From Clostridiales bacterium (GTDB lineage Bacteria > Bacillota > Clostridia > Lachnospirales > Lachnospiraceae): 7,832 nt of DNA. A program made the translations under genes and the position numbers. Below the pieces are notes generated by a model. It saw only the letters and a program-made list of their open reading frames with translations. It was not told where the DNA came from and ran no database searches. The stretch is taken from NCBI GenBank assembly GCA_019416265.1, contig DXXQ01000040.1:1-7832 (forward strand), in the 5' to 3' direction. Shown piece after piece: positions 1-5,373 of the stretch (position 1 is the stretch's first letter; every line of letters starts with the position of its first letter).

Positions 1-828
1 GTTCTTATATGCGCCTCCGGGAACCAGCCCCATGGAAGCATAATCCAGAGCCCCGCTGATCACCGGAATCTCTTCTGTATGGATATAGAAAGTCAGATTG
101 CTTCCCTCTGCCATCTCCATGGCATGGCCGACCAGCCCAAATCCGGTGATATCTGTACAGCCATGAACATCAAGATGCTTCACAGCCTCACAGGCATATT
201 TATTCAGGCAGCACATCACCTTTACAGCTTCCTGTTCTTCCTCCGAAGAGGCAAGCTCCGCTTTCACGGCAGTATTGATGATTCCGCTTCCCAAAGGCTT
301 GGTAAGAATCAGCACATCCCCTTCTCTTGCTCCATCGTTTCTCCACATTTTCTGATGATTTACAAAACCGGTCACACATAAACCGTATTTCGGCTCATCG
401 TCCTGTATGCTGTGTCCTCCGGCAAGAACTGCTCCTGCCTCCTGAACCTTATCTGCACCTCCTGCAAGGATCTCTCCCAGGATATCCACAGAAAGACAGC
501 CCGGAAAAGCCGCGATATTTAAAGCAATCTTCGGCTCTCCTCCCATAGCATACACATCACTCAATGCATTCGCCGCTGCAATCTGTCCAAAGGTATAAGG
601 ATCATCTGCAATCGGGGTAAAAAAGTCTACTGTCTGTATCAGGGCAAGCTCCTCTGATACTTTATAAACAGCAGCATCGTCGGAAGTATCGGTTCCCACT
701 AATAAATTCGGATCATAAAATTTCGGCAGCTTACCCAAAACTTGGGCAAGGGTCCCAGGACCTATCTTCGCCGCTCATCCCGCTGTCTTTGCATATTGCG
801 TAAGACGGATTTTTTCATTTTCGCTCAT
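1..828 (-). CDS. selD: Selenophosphate synthetase SelD, selenocysteine-containing, C-terminus cut by window edge
   Basis: SelD makes selenophosphate from selenide and ATP, the selenium donor for Sec-tRNA and selenouridine. Reading from ATG 828 gives 276 codons to the window edge with one interruption, UGA at codon 18. The N-terminus (MSENEKIRLTQYAKTAG, then UGA, then AAKIGP) aligns with E. coli SelD, where the matching residue is catalytic Cys17; Lys21 here matches the essential E. coli Lys20. The second E. coli cysteine (Cys19) is Ala20. Further family motifs are DTSDDAAVY (47-55), TVDFFTPI (66-73), GQIAAANALSDVYAMGG (81-97), GGHS (137-140), TGFGLVGHA (228-236) and LVPGGAYKN (268-276). About 70 C-terminal residues lie outside the window. 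The start is fixed by a GGAGG site 8 nt upstream. A caller that treats UGA as stop will miss or truncate this gene. Decoding needs SelA, SelB and SelC, which are not in view. Confidence 0.96.
745..772 (-). promoter_or_regulatory. Candidate bacterial SECIS hairpin of selD
   Basis: Starting 3 nt after the UGA, the RNA can fold as GGC, bulged G, AAG, unpaired AUA, GGUC, loop CUGG, GACC, CUUGCC. The lower stem is GGC-AAG with CUUGCC and the upper stem is GGUC with GACC. The apical loop begins 17 nt after the UGA, in the range known for SelB-bound bacterial SECIS elements. The loop has its G residues at positions 3 and 4, whereas the usual consensus places one in the first two positions, so the exact fold is uncertain. 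Confidence 0.72.
775..777 (-). other. In-frame UGA selenocysteine codon (Sec18 of SelD)
   Basis: TGA on the minus strand falls exactly at the catalytic Cys/Sec position of the SelD family. The reading frame on both sides is strongly conserved SelD sequence, so this is not a pseudogene stop. UGA terminates argH (2211-2213) and the ABC ATPase (5369-5371) in the same window, so UGA is not generally reassigned here. Confidence 0.94.
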
Positions 829-836
829 CGCCGCTG

Positions 837-841
837 CCTCC
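837..841 (-). promoter_or_regulatory. Ribosome binding site of selD (GGAGG)
   Basis: GGAGG lies 8 nt before the ATG at 828 and sets the start upstream of the UGA codon. This supports translation through the UGA rather than initiation downstream of it. Confidence 0.85.
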
Positions 842-859
842 TTTTTTCTTATTTCATTC

Positions 860-888
860 ATTTTATCACAGAACCGTCCTTCCGTAAA
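860..888 (-). promoter_or_regulatory. Probable sigma-70-type promoter of selD
   Basis: TTTACG (888-883) and TAAAAT (865-860) are separated by 17 nt, four and five matches to the -35 and -10 consensus. Transcription would begin near 853 and give a leader of about 25 nt containing the GGAGG site. It lies between the asd 3' hairpin and selD, so selD can be transcribed on its own. Confidence 0.55.
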
Positions 889-904
889 GCCGCACAAAGG
901 AACA

Positions 905-927
905 GGGCGCTGCCTCATACAGCGCCC
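905..927 (-). terminator. Stem-loop after asd, probable terminator
   Basis: Perfect 8-bp GC-rich stem GGGCGCTG / CAGCGCCC with a 7-nt loop, 18 nt past the asd stop codon. A run of six T precedes the stem on the minus strand, and the T content after it is only moderate (TGTTCCTTTG). It is therefore either a weak intrinsic terminator or an mRNA 3'-end stabiliser. Confidence 0.6.
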
Positions 928-945
928 CGAAAAAATCAAGTTCTC

Positions 946-2031
946 TTATTTCTTTGTAATATATCCTTTTGCTTTCAGTGTCTCTGCACAGAGAACTGCA
1001 CCGCCTGCTGCGCCTCTGACTGTATTGTGAGAAAGTCCTACGAATTTCCAGTCATATACATGGTCTTCACGGATACGTCCTACGGAAACACCCATTCCAT
1101 TCTCATAATTTACATCCTCTGTTACCTGAGGACGGTTATCCTCTTCAAGATACTGGATGAACTGCTTCGGTGCACTTGGAAGCTCCAGTTCCTGAGGAAG
1201 TCCTCTGAAATCCTTCAGCGCCTGGATCAGCTGCTCTTTCGTAGGTTTCTTGCGGAATTTAACAAATACAGCCGCTGTATGTCCGTTTAATACAGGAACA
1301 CGGATACACTGGCAGGTGATTACCGGTGATTCTGCAGGTACGATCACTCCGTCTTCGATTTTTCCCCAGATTCTTAACGGCTCTTTCTCACTCTTTTCTT
1401 CCTCGCCGCCGATATAAGGAATGATGTTGTGTTCCATTTCCGGCCAGTCCTTAAATGTCTTACCAGCTCCGGAAATTGCCTGATAGGTTGTTGCAACGAC
1501 TTCATAAGGCTCAAATTCCTTCCATGCCGTAAGAACAGGAGCGTAACTCTGAATGGAGCAGTTCGGTTTTACAGCAATAAATCCCCGTGTCGTACCAAGT
1601 CTCTTCTTCTGGAACTCAATAACATCGAAATGCTCCGGATTGATTTCCGGCACTACCATCGGAACGTCCGGTGTCCATCTGTGCGCGCTGTTATTGGAGA
1701 CAACCGGTGTCTCTGTCTTCGCATATTCTTCTTCGATCGCTTTGATCTCATCCTTGGACATATCTACTGCCGAAAAAACAAAGTCAACAGTAGAAGCAAC
1801 TTTTTCCACCTCATTTACGTTCATGACAACGATATTTTTTACTGCCTCCGGCATTGGAGTGTCCATTTTCCAGCGTCCGCCAACTGCTTCTTCATATGTC
1901 TTGCCTGCGCTTCTCGGGCTGGCTGCAAGTGTCACAACCTCAAACCACGGATGATTTTCAAGAAGGGAAATAAATCTCTGTCCTACCATACCGGTAGCGC
2001 CTAAAATACCAACTCTCAGTTTTTCACTCAT
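946..2031 (-). CDS. asd: Aspartate-semialdehyde dehydrogenase, fungal/archaeal class
   Basis: Cytoplasmic NADPH-dependent reduction of L-aspartyl-4-phosphate to aspartate semialdehyde, the branch point to diaminopimelate/lysine, threonine, methionine and isoleucine. The 361 residues begin with a Rossmann dinucleotide loop GATGMVGQ (11-18). The catalytic cysteine is Cys158 in KPNCSIQ, followed by QAISGAGKTF (184-193), NIIPYIGGEEEK (202-213), and the substrate-binding Arg244 and likely catalytic His251 in RVPVLNGH. The C-terminus carries SHNTVRGAAGGAVL. The length and the SRSAG-like/GGEEEK pattern resemble the yeast Hom2 and archaeal class rather than E. coli Asd. The start at 2031 is supported by GAGGAG (2046-2041) with 9-nt spacing. 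It has its own promoter region with a possible operator and a stem-loop at its 3' end, so it is probably a single-gene unit. Confidence 0.96.
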   Translation of the reverse strand: MSEKLRVGILGATGMVGQRFISLLENHPWFEVVTLAASPRSAGKTYEEAVGGRWKMDTPMPEAVKNIVVMNVNEVEKVASTVDFVFSAVDMSKDEIKAIEEEYAKTETPVVSNNSAHRWTPDVPMVVPEINPEHFDVIEFQKKRLGTTRGFIAVKPNCSIQSYAPVLTAWKEFEPYEVVATTYQAISGAGKTFKDWPEMEHNIIPYIGGEEEKSEKEPLRIWGKIEDGVIVPAESPVITCQCIRVPVLNGHTAAVFVKFRKKPTKEQLIQALKDFRGLPQELELPSAPKQFIQYLEEDNRPQVTEDVNYENGMGVSVGRIREDHVYDWKFVGLSHNTVRGAAGGAVLCAETLKAKGYITKK

Positions 2032-2065
2032 AATAAAAGTCTCCTCACTATTTCATCGTTGTGAT

Positions 2066-2091
2066 ATATGCGTCCTTGCCAGACGCACATA
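2066..2091 (-). promoter_or_regulatory. Stem-loop in asd leader
   Basis: In the likely asd 5' leader, GACGC (plus strand 2082-2086) pairs with GCGTC (2070-2074), and flanking ATAT bases extend the stem across a 2-nt bulge. The structure is small and AT-rich below the GC core. It is too short to be a lysine riboswitch. Function is unknown. Confidence 0.3.
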
Positions 2092-2105
2092 TGTATTTTC
2101 TGTAC

Positions 2106-2134
2106 ATACTATACCTTTTTGCATATTTATGCAA
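2106..2134 (-). promoter_or_regulatory. Probable asd promoter
   Basis: TTGCAT (2134-2129) is followed after 15 nt by TATAGT (2113-2108) or after 17 nt by TAGTAT (2111-2106). This is the best -35/-10 pair in the argH-asd gap. The -35 hexamer is also one of the ATGCAA half-sites, so a repressor bound there would block polymerase. Confidence 0.5.
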
Positions 2135-2148
2135 GTACTTTCTTGCAT
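2119..2148. repeat. Three alternating ATGCAA half-sites (candidate operator)
   Basis: On the plus strand: TTGCAT (2119-2124), 4 nt, ATGCAAG (2129-2135), 6 nt, CTTGCAT (2142-2148). This makes two overlapping inverted repeats, 6 bp and 7 bp, that share the central half-site. The array overlaps the proposed asd -35 box. The arrangement suits a dimeric regulator binding in two registers; the regulator is not identified. Confidence 0.5.
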
Positions 2149-2173
2149 TTATATCAGTACAATCCTCTTACCG

Positions 2174-2200
2174 GTTACTGTTCACTCCGTTCACAGTAAC
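2174..2200. repeat. Palindromic stem-loop between argH and asd
   Basis: GTTACTGT (2174-2181) and ACAGTAAC (2193-2200) form an 8-bp stem with an 11-nt loop, extendable by outer C/G bases across one bulge. It starts 10 nt after the argH stop. No T-run follows on either strand, so it is a poor intrinsic terminator and more likely a 3'-end stem or a dispersed intergenic palindrome. Confidence 0.5.
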
Positions 2201-2210
2201 GGGCCAAAAT

Positions 2211-3584
2211 TCATTCCAGATATTTCCGGTTCTGTGCGATCACCTGCTCCATCACATCCGGGCCAGGCGCACCGATCGTCATACGTTTCTCCACACAGGT
2301 CTGCATACTGATGGCATCGTAAATATCCTCTTCAAATACAGGACTGATTTCCTTATACTCTTCCAGGGAAAGCTCATCAAGGGAAATTCCTTTGTCAATA
2401 CAGGTAAGCACCAGTCTTCCCACAATGCCGTGAGCATCACGGAACGGCACGCCATGATTGACAAGATAGTCTGCCGCATCTGTGGCATTTGTAAATCCGT
2501 TTTTGGCACTTGCTTCCATATTTTCCTTATGGAACTCCATTGTAGAAACCATTCCTGTGAAAAGAGCCAGGCAGCCCTTCACTGTATCAATGGCATCAAA
2601 GGTCAGCTCCTTATCTTCCTGCATATCTTTATTATAAGCAAGAGGAATTCCTTTCATGGTGGTAAGAATAGATGTCAGAGCGCCGTAAACCCTGCCCGTT
2701 TTTCCCCTTACCAGCTCTGCGATATCAGGGTTCTTCTTCTGAGGCATGATACTGCTTCCCGTACTGTACGCGTCGTCGATTTCCACGAAACGGTACTCAT
2801 TGGAATTCCACAGAATGATCTCCTCGGAAAAACGGCTCATGTGCATCATGATCGTAGAAAAAGCCGACAAAAGCTCGATCACATAATCTCTGTCTGAAAC
2901 AGAATCCATACTGTTTCTGGTAGGGCCGTCAAACCCAAGAAGACGGGCTGTATACTCCCTGTCAAGAGGATAGGTGGTTCCTGCAAGGGCCCCTGCTCCC
3001 AGAGGACAGGTATTCATTCTCTTTCTGATATCTGCAAGCCTGCTTCTGTCACGGACAAACATCTCGAAATATGCCCCTACATGATGAGCCAGGGTTACAG
3101 GCTGCGCCTTCTGAAGATGGGTAAATCCGGGCATATACGTATGGATATTCTCCTCCATAATCTTCTGCAAGGCCTCCAGAAGCTTCTTCAAAAGCCCGTC
3201 TGTCTCATCGATCTCGTCTCTTACATACAGCTTCATATCAAGGGCAACCTGATCGTTTCGGCTTCTTCCTGTATGAAGCTTCTTGCCGGCATCTCCAATC
3301 CTGTCAATGAGATTTGCCTCCACAAAGCTGTGGATATCCTCGTACTCGGAGGTGATCTCAAGCGCTCCCTTTCTCACATCCTCAAGGATCCCATCCAGTC
3401 CCTTTGTAATTTCCTCTTTTTCTTCCTCTGTCAGGATTCCCTGCTTCGCAAGCATTGCCACATGGGCCTTGCTCCCACGGATATCCTGCTCATAAAATTT
3501 CTGGTCAAAAGAAATTGACGCGTTAAAATTATATACCAGTTTGTCCGTCTCCTTCGTGAAACGTCCTCCCCAAAGCTGTGCCAT
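2211..3584 (-). CDS. argH: Argininosuccinate lyase
   Basis: Cleaves argininosuccinate to arginine and fumarate, the last step of arginine synthesis; a cytoplasmic homotetramer of the fumarase/aspartase superfamily. Numbered from ATG 3584 (457 residues, normal length), the sequence opens with the typical MAQLWGGRF. It carries HTGRSRNDQV (104-113), HLQKAQPVT (156-164) and the superfamily signature GSSIMPQKKNP (276-286), whose flexible loop holds the catalytic serine. A GTG at 3599 would add five residues but lies inside the GAGGAA ribosome site, so ATG 3584 is preferred. It terminates with UGA, so this stop codon works normally here. argG is not adjacent. The gene lies 133 nt downstream of queH with no strong terminator between, so some co-transcription with psd-queH is possible. 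Confidence 0.97.
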   Translation of the reverse strand: MAQLWGGRFTKETDKLVYNFNASISFDQKFYEQDIRGSKAHVAMLAKQGILTEEEKEEITKGLDGILEDVRKGALEITSEYEDIHSFVEANLIDRIGDAGKKLHTGRSRNDQVALDMKLYVRDEIDETDGLLKKLLEALQKIMEENIHTYMPGFTHLQKAQPVTLAHHVGAYFEMFVRDRSRLADIRKRMNTCPLGAGALAGTTYPLDREYTARLLGFDGPTRNSMDSVSDRDYVIELLSAFSTIMMHMSRFSEEIILWNSNEYRFVEIDDAYSTGSSIMPQKKNPDIAELVRGKTGRVYGALTSILTTMKGIPLAYNKDMQEDKELTFDAIDTVKGCLALFTGMVSTMEFHKENMEASAKNGFTNATDAADYLVNHGVPFRDAHGIVGRLVLTCIDKGISLDELSLEEYKEISPVFEEDIYDAISMQTCVEKRMTIGAPGPDVMEQVIAQNRKYLE

Positions 3585-3591
3585 AACTTCA

Positions 3592-3597
3592 TTCCTC
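3592..3597 (-). promoter_or_regulatory. Ribosome binding site that decides the argH start (GAGGAA)
   Basis: GAGGAA is 7 nt before ATG 3584. The alternative upstream GTG (3599-3597) overlaps this site and has no comparable site of its own, so it is not the start. Confidence 0.8.
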
Positions 3598-3615
3598 ACT
3601 TCTATTCATTAATCT

Positions 3616-3657
3616 GCGGCAGTCTGACAGAAAATCCCCTCCGACAATAACTGCCGC
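3616..3657. repeat. Inverted repeat in the queH-argH gap
   Basis: GCGGCAGT (3616-3623) and ACTGCCGC (3650-3657) form an 8-bp GC-rich stem with a 26-nt loop, placed between queH and the argH ribosome site. No T-run follows on the minus strand. It is probably a structure in the argH leader; a weak queH terminator is the alternative. I saw no convincing promoter beside it: TTGCAT-17-TACTCT (3711 to 3683) has only a weak -10 box. Confidence 0.4.
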
Positions 3658-3717
3658 TTTAATCTTTCGCACTTTCAAGTGATAGAGTACCACACTTCAT
3701 TTCAAAATGCAAATCTT

Positions 3718-4347
3718 TTATTCTTTTTCCCTCTCCATGGCCTCTCTTTTAGAAAATACACAGCCGCAGTAATTCTGTCTGTACAGCCCGTGTTCATGAG
3801 ACAGCTCAATGGAGCGCTTATATCCGTTCTTTTTCTTAAAATCCGACGGCAAGTGGGAAACCTTGTAGATTCCCTCCAGTTCTTCACCGATTTCATTCAG
3901 CTTCCCTGCATTTTTAAGGGGGCTGATCGTCAGGGTGGTGGCAAAATAGTCATATCCGCCCTCTTTCGCCAGTTTTGCCGCTTCCTCCATGCGCAGGCGA
4001 TAGCAGCGAAAGCATCTCTCTCCGCCTTCCGGAACGTCTTCCAGTCCCTTCGCCATATCAAAGAATTCCTTCGGCTCGTATCTGCCCTCCACAAATTTCA
4101 CCGGATGAACGAATTCCATCTCCCCGATGAGACGGCGGATTTCTTCCACCCTGTGCTCATATTCCTCTTTGGGCGAAATATTCGGGTTATAATAAAATAC
4201 AGTGATTGAAAAAAAGTTTGAAAGATATTCCAGTACATAGCTGCTGCAGGGTGCGCAGCAGCTATGGAGAAAGAGACTGGGGATTTTATTGGATCTCCGG
4301 TTCTCTTCTATGATTTTTTCCAGTTCTTTTTGGTAATTTCTGTTCAC
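3718..4347 (-). CDS. queH: Epoxyqueuosine reductase QueH
   Basis: QueH (DUF208) reduces epoxyqueuosine to queuosine at position 34 of tRNAs with GUN anticodons (Tyr, His, Asn, Asp). It replaces the cobalamin-dependent QueG in many bacteria. The 209 residues show the family cysteine pattern of an iron-sulfur/iron protein: HSCCAPC (Cys30, Cys31, Cys34), RCFRC (Cys112, Cys115) and YCGC (Cys194, Cys196). They also show FYYNPNI (51-57), TTLTISPLKN (137-146) and DFKKKNGYKRS (169-179). It starts at GTG 4347 with GGGAG (4361-4357) 9 nt upstream; an in-frame TGA further upstream rules out a longer protein. Its first 62 nt overlap the end of psd in another frame, suggesting translational coupling. The other queuosine genes are not in the window. 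Confidence 0.93.
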   Translation of the reverse strand: MNRNYQKELEKIIEENRRSNKIPSLFLHSCCAPCSSYVLEYLSNFFSITVFYYNPNISPKEEYEHRVEEIRRLIGEMEFVHPVKFVEGRYEPKEFFDMAKGLEDVPEGGERCFRCYRLRMEEAAKLAKEGGYDYFATTLTISPLKNAGKLNEIGEELEGIYKVSHLPSDFKKKNGYKRSIELSHEHGLYRQNYCGCVFSKREAMEREKE

Positions 4348-5200
4348 CGATACGTTCTCCCATTCTCACAATCGTCTCATAGTCATTCTCGGAGTTTTCC
4401 ACTAAATCGTAGTCAAGACGTACCTTTCCGTGCTGAAGGAGCATTATGACTGTGGAACCGCCGAATTCGAAATACCCTTTTTCCTCTCCCTTTTTCACAG
4501 GGCCGGAGCCTTTCTTATGGTTGGTTATCTTCCCCACCATCATAGCTCCCACCTCCATCATCAGGATGGTTCCGAATTTTTCTGTCTTTAAAAGAGTATA
4601 TTCTCTCGCATTTTCTTTATAAATAGGCAATGCATCGTTTGCTGCAGGATTGACTGTGTGAAATACGCCGGGAAGAACTACGTTTTTGGATTTGATCCCG
4701 TCTGCCACATAGCAGTAACGATGGTAGTCATCTACGGTAAGTCTGAGGATCAGGGCATAGCCTCCGAGATATTTCCGGGCCAGTTTCTTATTTCTCAGAA
4801 GCTGTTCCACCGTATATTGCGTATCTTTAATATAAAAACGGGAATCCTCCGCAATTCTGCATACTGTCGCCTTGCCGTCGCAGGGACTTATCAAAATCCG
4901 GTCCCCTTCTGCTACAGGGCGTTCCTGCTCTTTGATCTTCCTTGTAAAGAAATCATTGTAAGAAGTAAATTCCTGTTTCTGGTACAGGGACAGATCAATA
5001 CGGTTTCTTTTTACAAACCCCGGAACCAGCTTCGCCGATACGGCAGTATTCAGGAAAAATCCCGCAGCCTTTGAAACAAAGGGTCTGACCAGGATCCTCA
5101 GGCACAGCCTCCCTCCGCGGTCATTGTACAGGCGCTTTAACAGCTTATCCTGTCCGTTTTCTTCAATGGTAATGTTGCCTTTTCTGTCAATATACTTCAT
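4286..5200 (-). CDS. psd: Phosphatidylserine decarboxylase proenzyme
   Basis: Membrane-associated pyruvoyl enzyme that decarboxylates phosphatidylserine to phosphatidylethanolamine. From ATG 5200 it has 304 residues, typical of the shorter type II-like clostridial form. Visible motifs are NDFFTRKIK (82-90), SPCDG (105-109, with the Asp of the self-cleavage triad), DDYHRY (157-162, triad His160), VFHTVNP (179-185) and FGGST (246-250). Self-cleavage between Gly248 and Ser249 would give the beta chain and an alpha chain with an N-terminal pyruvoyl group. FGGST replaces the usual LGST, but the Gly-Ser bond is kept. An ATG at 5272 would add 24 residues but lies inside the preceding terminator stem-loop, so ATG 5200 is chosen; its AAAGG site (5215-5211) is modest and 10 nt away. 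It overlaps queH downstream. Confidence 0.95.
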   Translation of the reverse strand: MKYIDRKGNITIEENGQDKLLKRLYNDRGGRLCLRILVRPFVSKAAGFFLNTAVSAKLVPGFVKRNRIDLSLYQKQEFTSYNDFFTRKIKEQERPVAEGDRILISPCDGKATVCRIAEDSRFYIKDTQYTVEQLLRNKKLARKYLGGYALILRLTVDDYHRYCYVADGIKSKNVVLPGVFHTVNPAANDALPIYKENAREYTLLKTEKFGTILMMEVGAMMVGKITNHKKGSGPVKKGEEKGYFEFGGSTVIMLLQHGKVRLDYDLVENSENDYETIVRMGERIGEQKLPKRTGKNHRREPEIQ

Positions 5201-5229
5201 TTGTGCACCGCCTTTATAACAAAATAAGT

Positions 5230-5289
5230 AAAAAAAGGTTCGTAACTGTTCCACGGGAAAGCCCCGTATCATCTGAAACAGTTACGAAC
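5230..5289 (-). terminator. Strong intrinsic terminator after the ABC operon / in the psd leader
   Basis: GTTCGTAACTGTT (5289-5277 on the minus strand) pairs perfectly over 13 bp with AACAGTTACGAAC (5250-5238), followed by C and seven T (5236-5230). Inside the 26-nt loop a second hairpin, ACGGG/CCCGT (5267-5253), can form. The T-run is on the minus-strand side only, so it ends transcripts coming from the ABC genes. It lies 38 nt before the psd start. Confidence 0.85.
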
Positions 5290-5290
5290 T

Positions 5291-5319
5291 ATTTTACATC
5301 ATGTGTAACTTCTTTGCAA
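5291..5319 (-). promoter_or_regulatory. Possible psd promoter immediately before the terminator
   Basis: TTGCAA (5319-5314) and TAAAAT (5296-5291) are separated by 17 nt. Transcription would begin near 5284, inside the 5' arm of the terminator stem, so that transcript would lack part of the stem. AT-rich matches of this quality arise by chance, so this is tentative. Confidence 0.35.
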
Positions 5320-5332
5320 GAGTCGCCGAAGC

Positions 5333-5373
5333 CTTATCGAATAAGGATTTTCGTTGTCAAATAATTTGTCAAA
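5333..5373 (-). promoter_or_regulatory. TTGACA-containing direct repeat and alternative psd promoter
   Basis: The 8-mer TTGTCAAA (plus strand) occurs twice, at 5354-5361 and 5366-5373, a 12-bp period, the second overlapping the ATPase stop codon. On the minus strand each copy contains a consensus -35 TTGACA. The inner copy (5360-5355) is followed after 16 nt by GATAAG (5338-5333), a four-match -10. A small perfect hairpin CCTTAT-TCG-ATAAGG (5346-5332) overlaps that -10. A transcript from here would pass through the terminator before reaching psd. Confidence 0.35.

Noticed and set aside
775..777. UGA in selD as a nonsense mutation (pseudogene)
   Set aside because: It falls exactly on the catalytic Cys/Sec position, the frame is intact on both sides, and a hairpin suitable for Sec insertion follows directly.
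2032..2210. Lysine riboswitch or T-box before asd
   Set aside because: The 179-nt gap is mostly promoter and operator-like sequence; only one small stem-loop is in the leader, and no T-box or L-box core is visible.
2061..2897. Long plus-strand open frame of 278 codons opposite argH and the argH-asd gap
   Set aside because: It runs antisense across clearly conserved ArgH coding sequence, has no recognisable protein motifs and no suitable ribosome site; it is a coding shadow.
5201..5272. Longer psd start at ATG 5272
   Set aside because: The 24 extra codons lie within the terminator stem-loop and its T-run, match nothing in the Psd family, and have no ribosome site.
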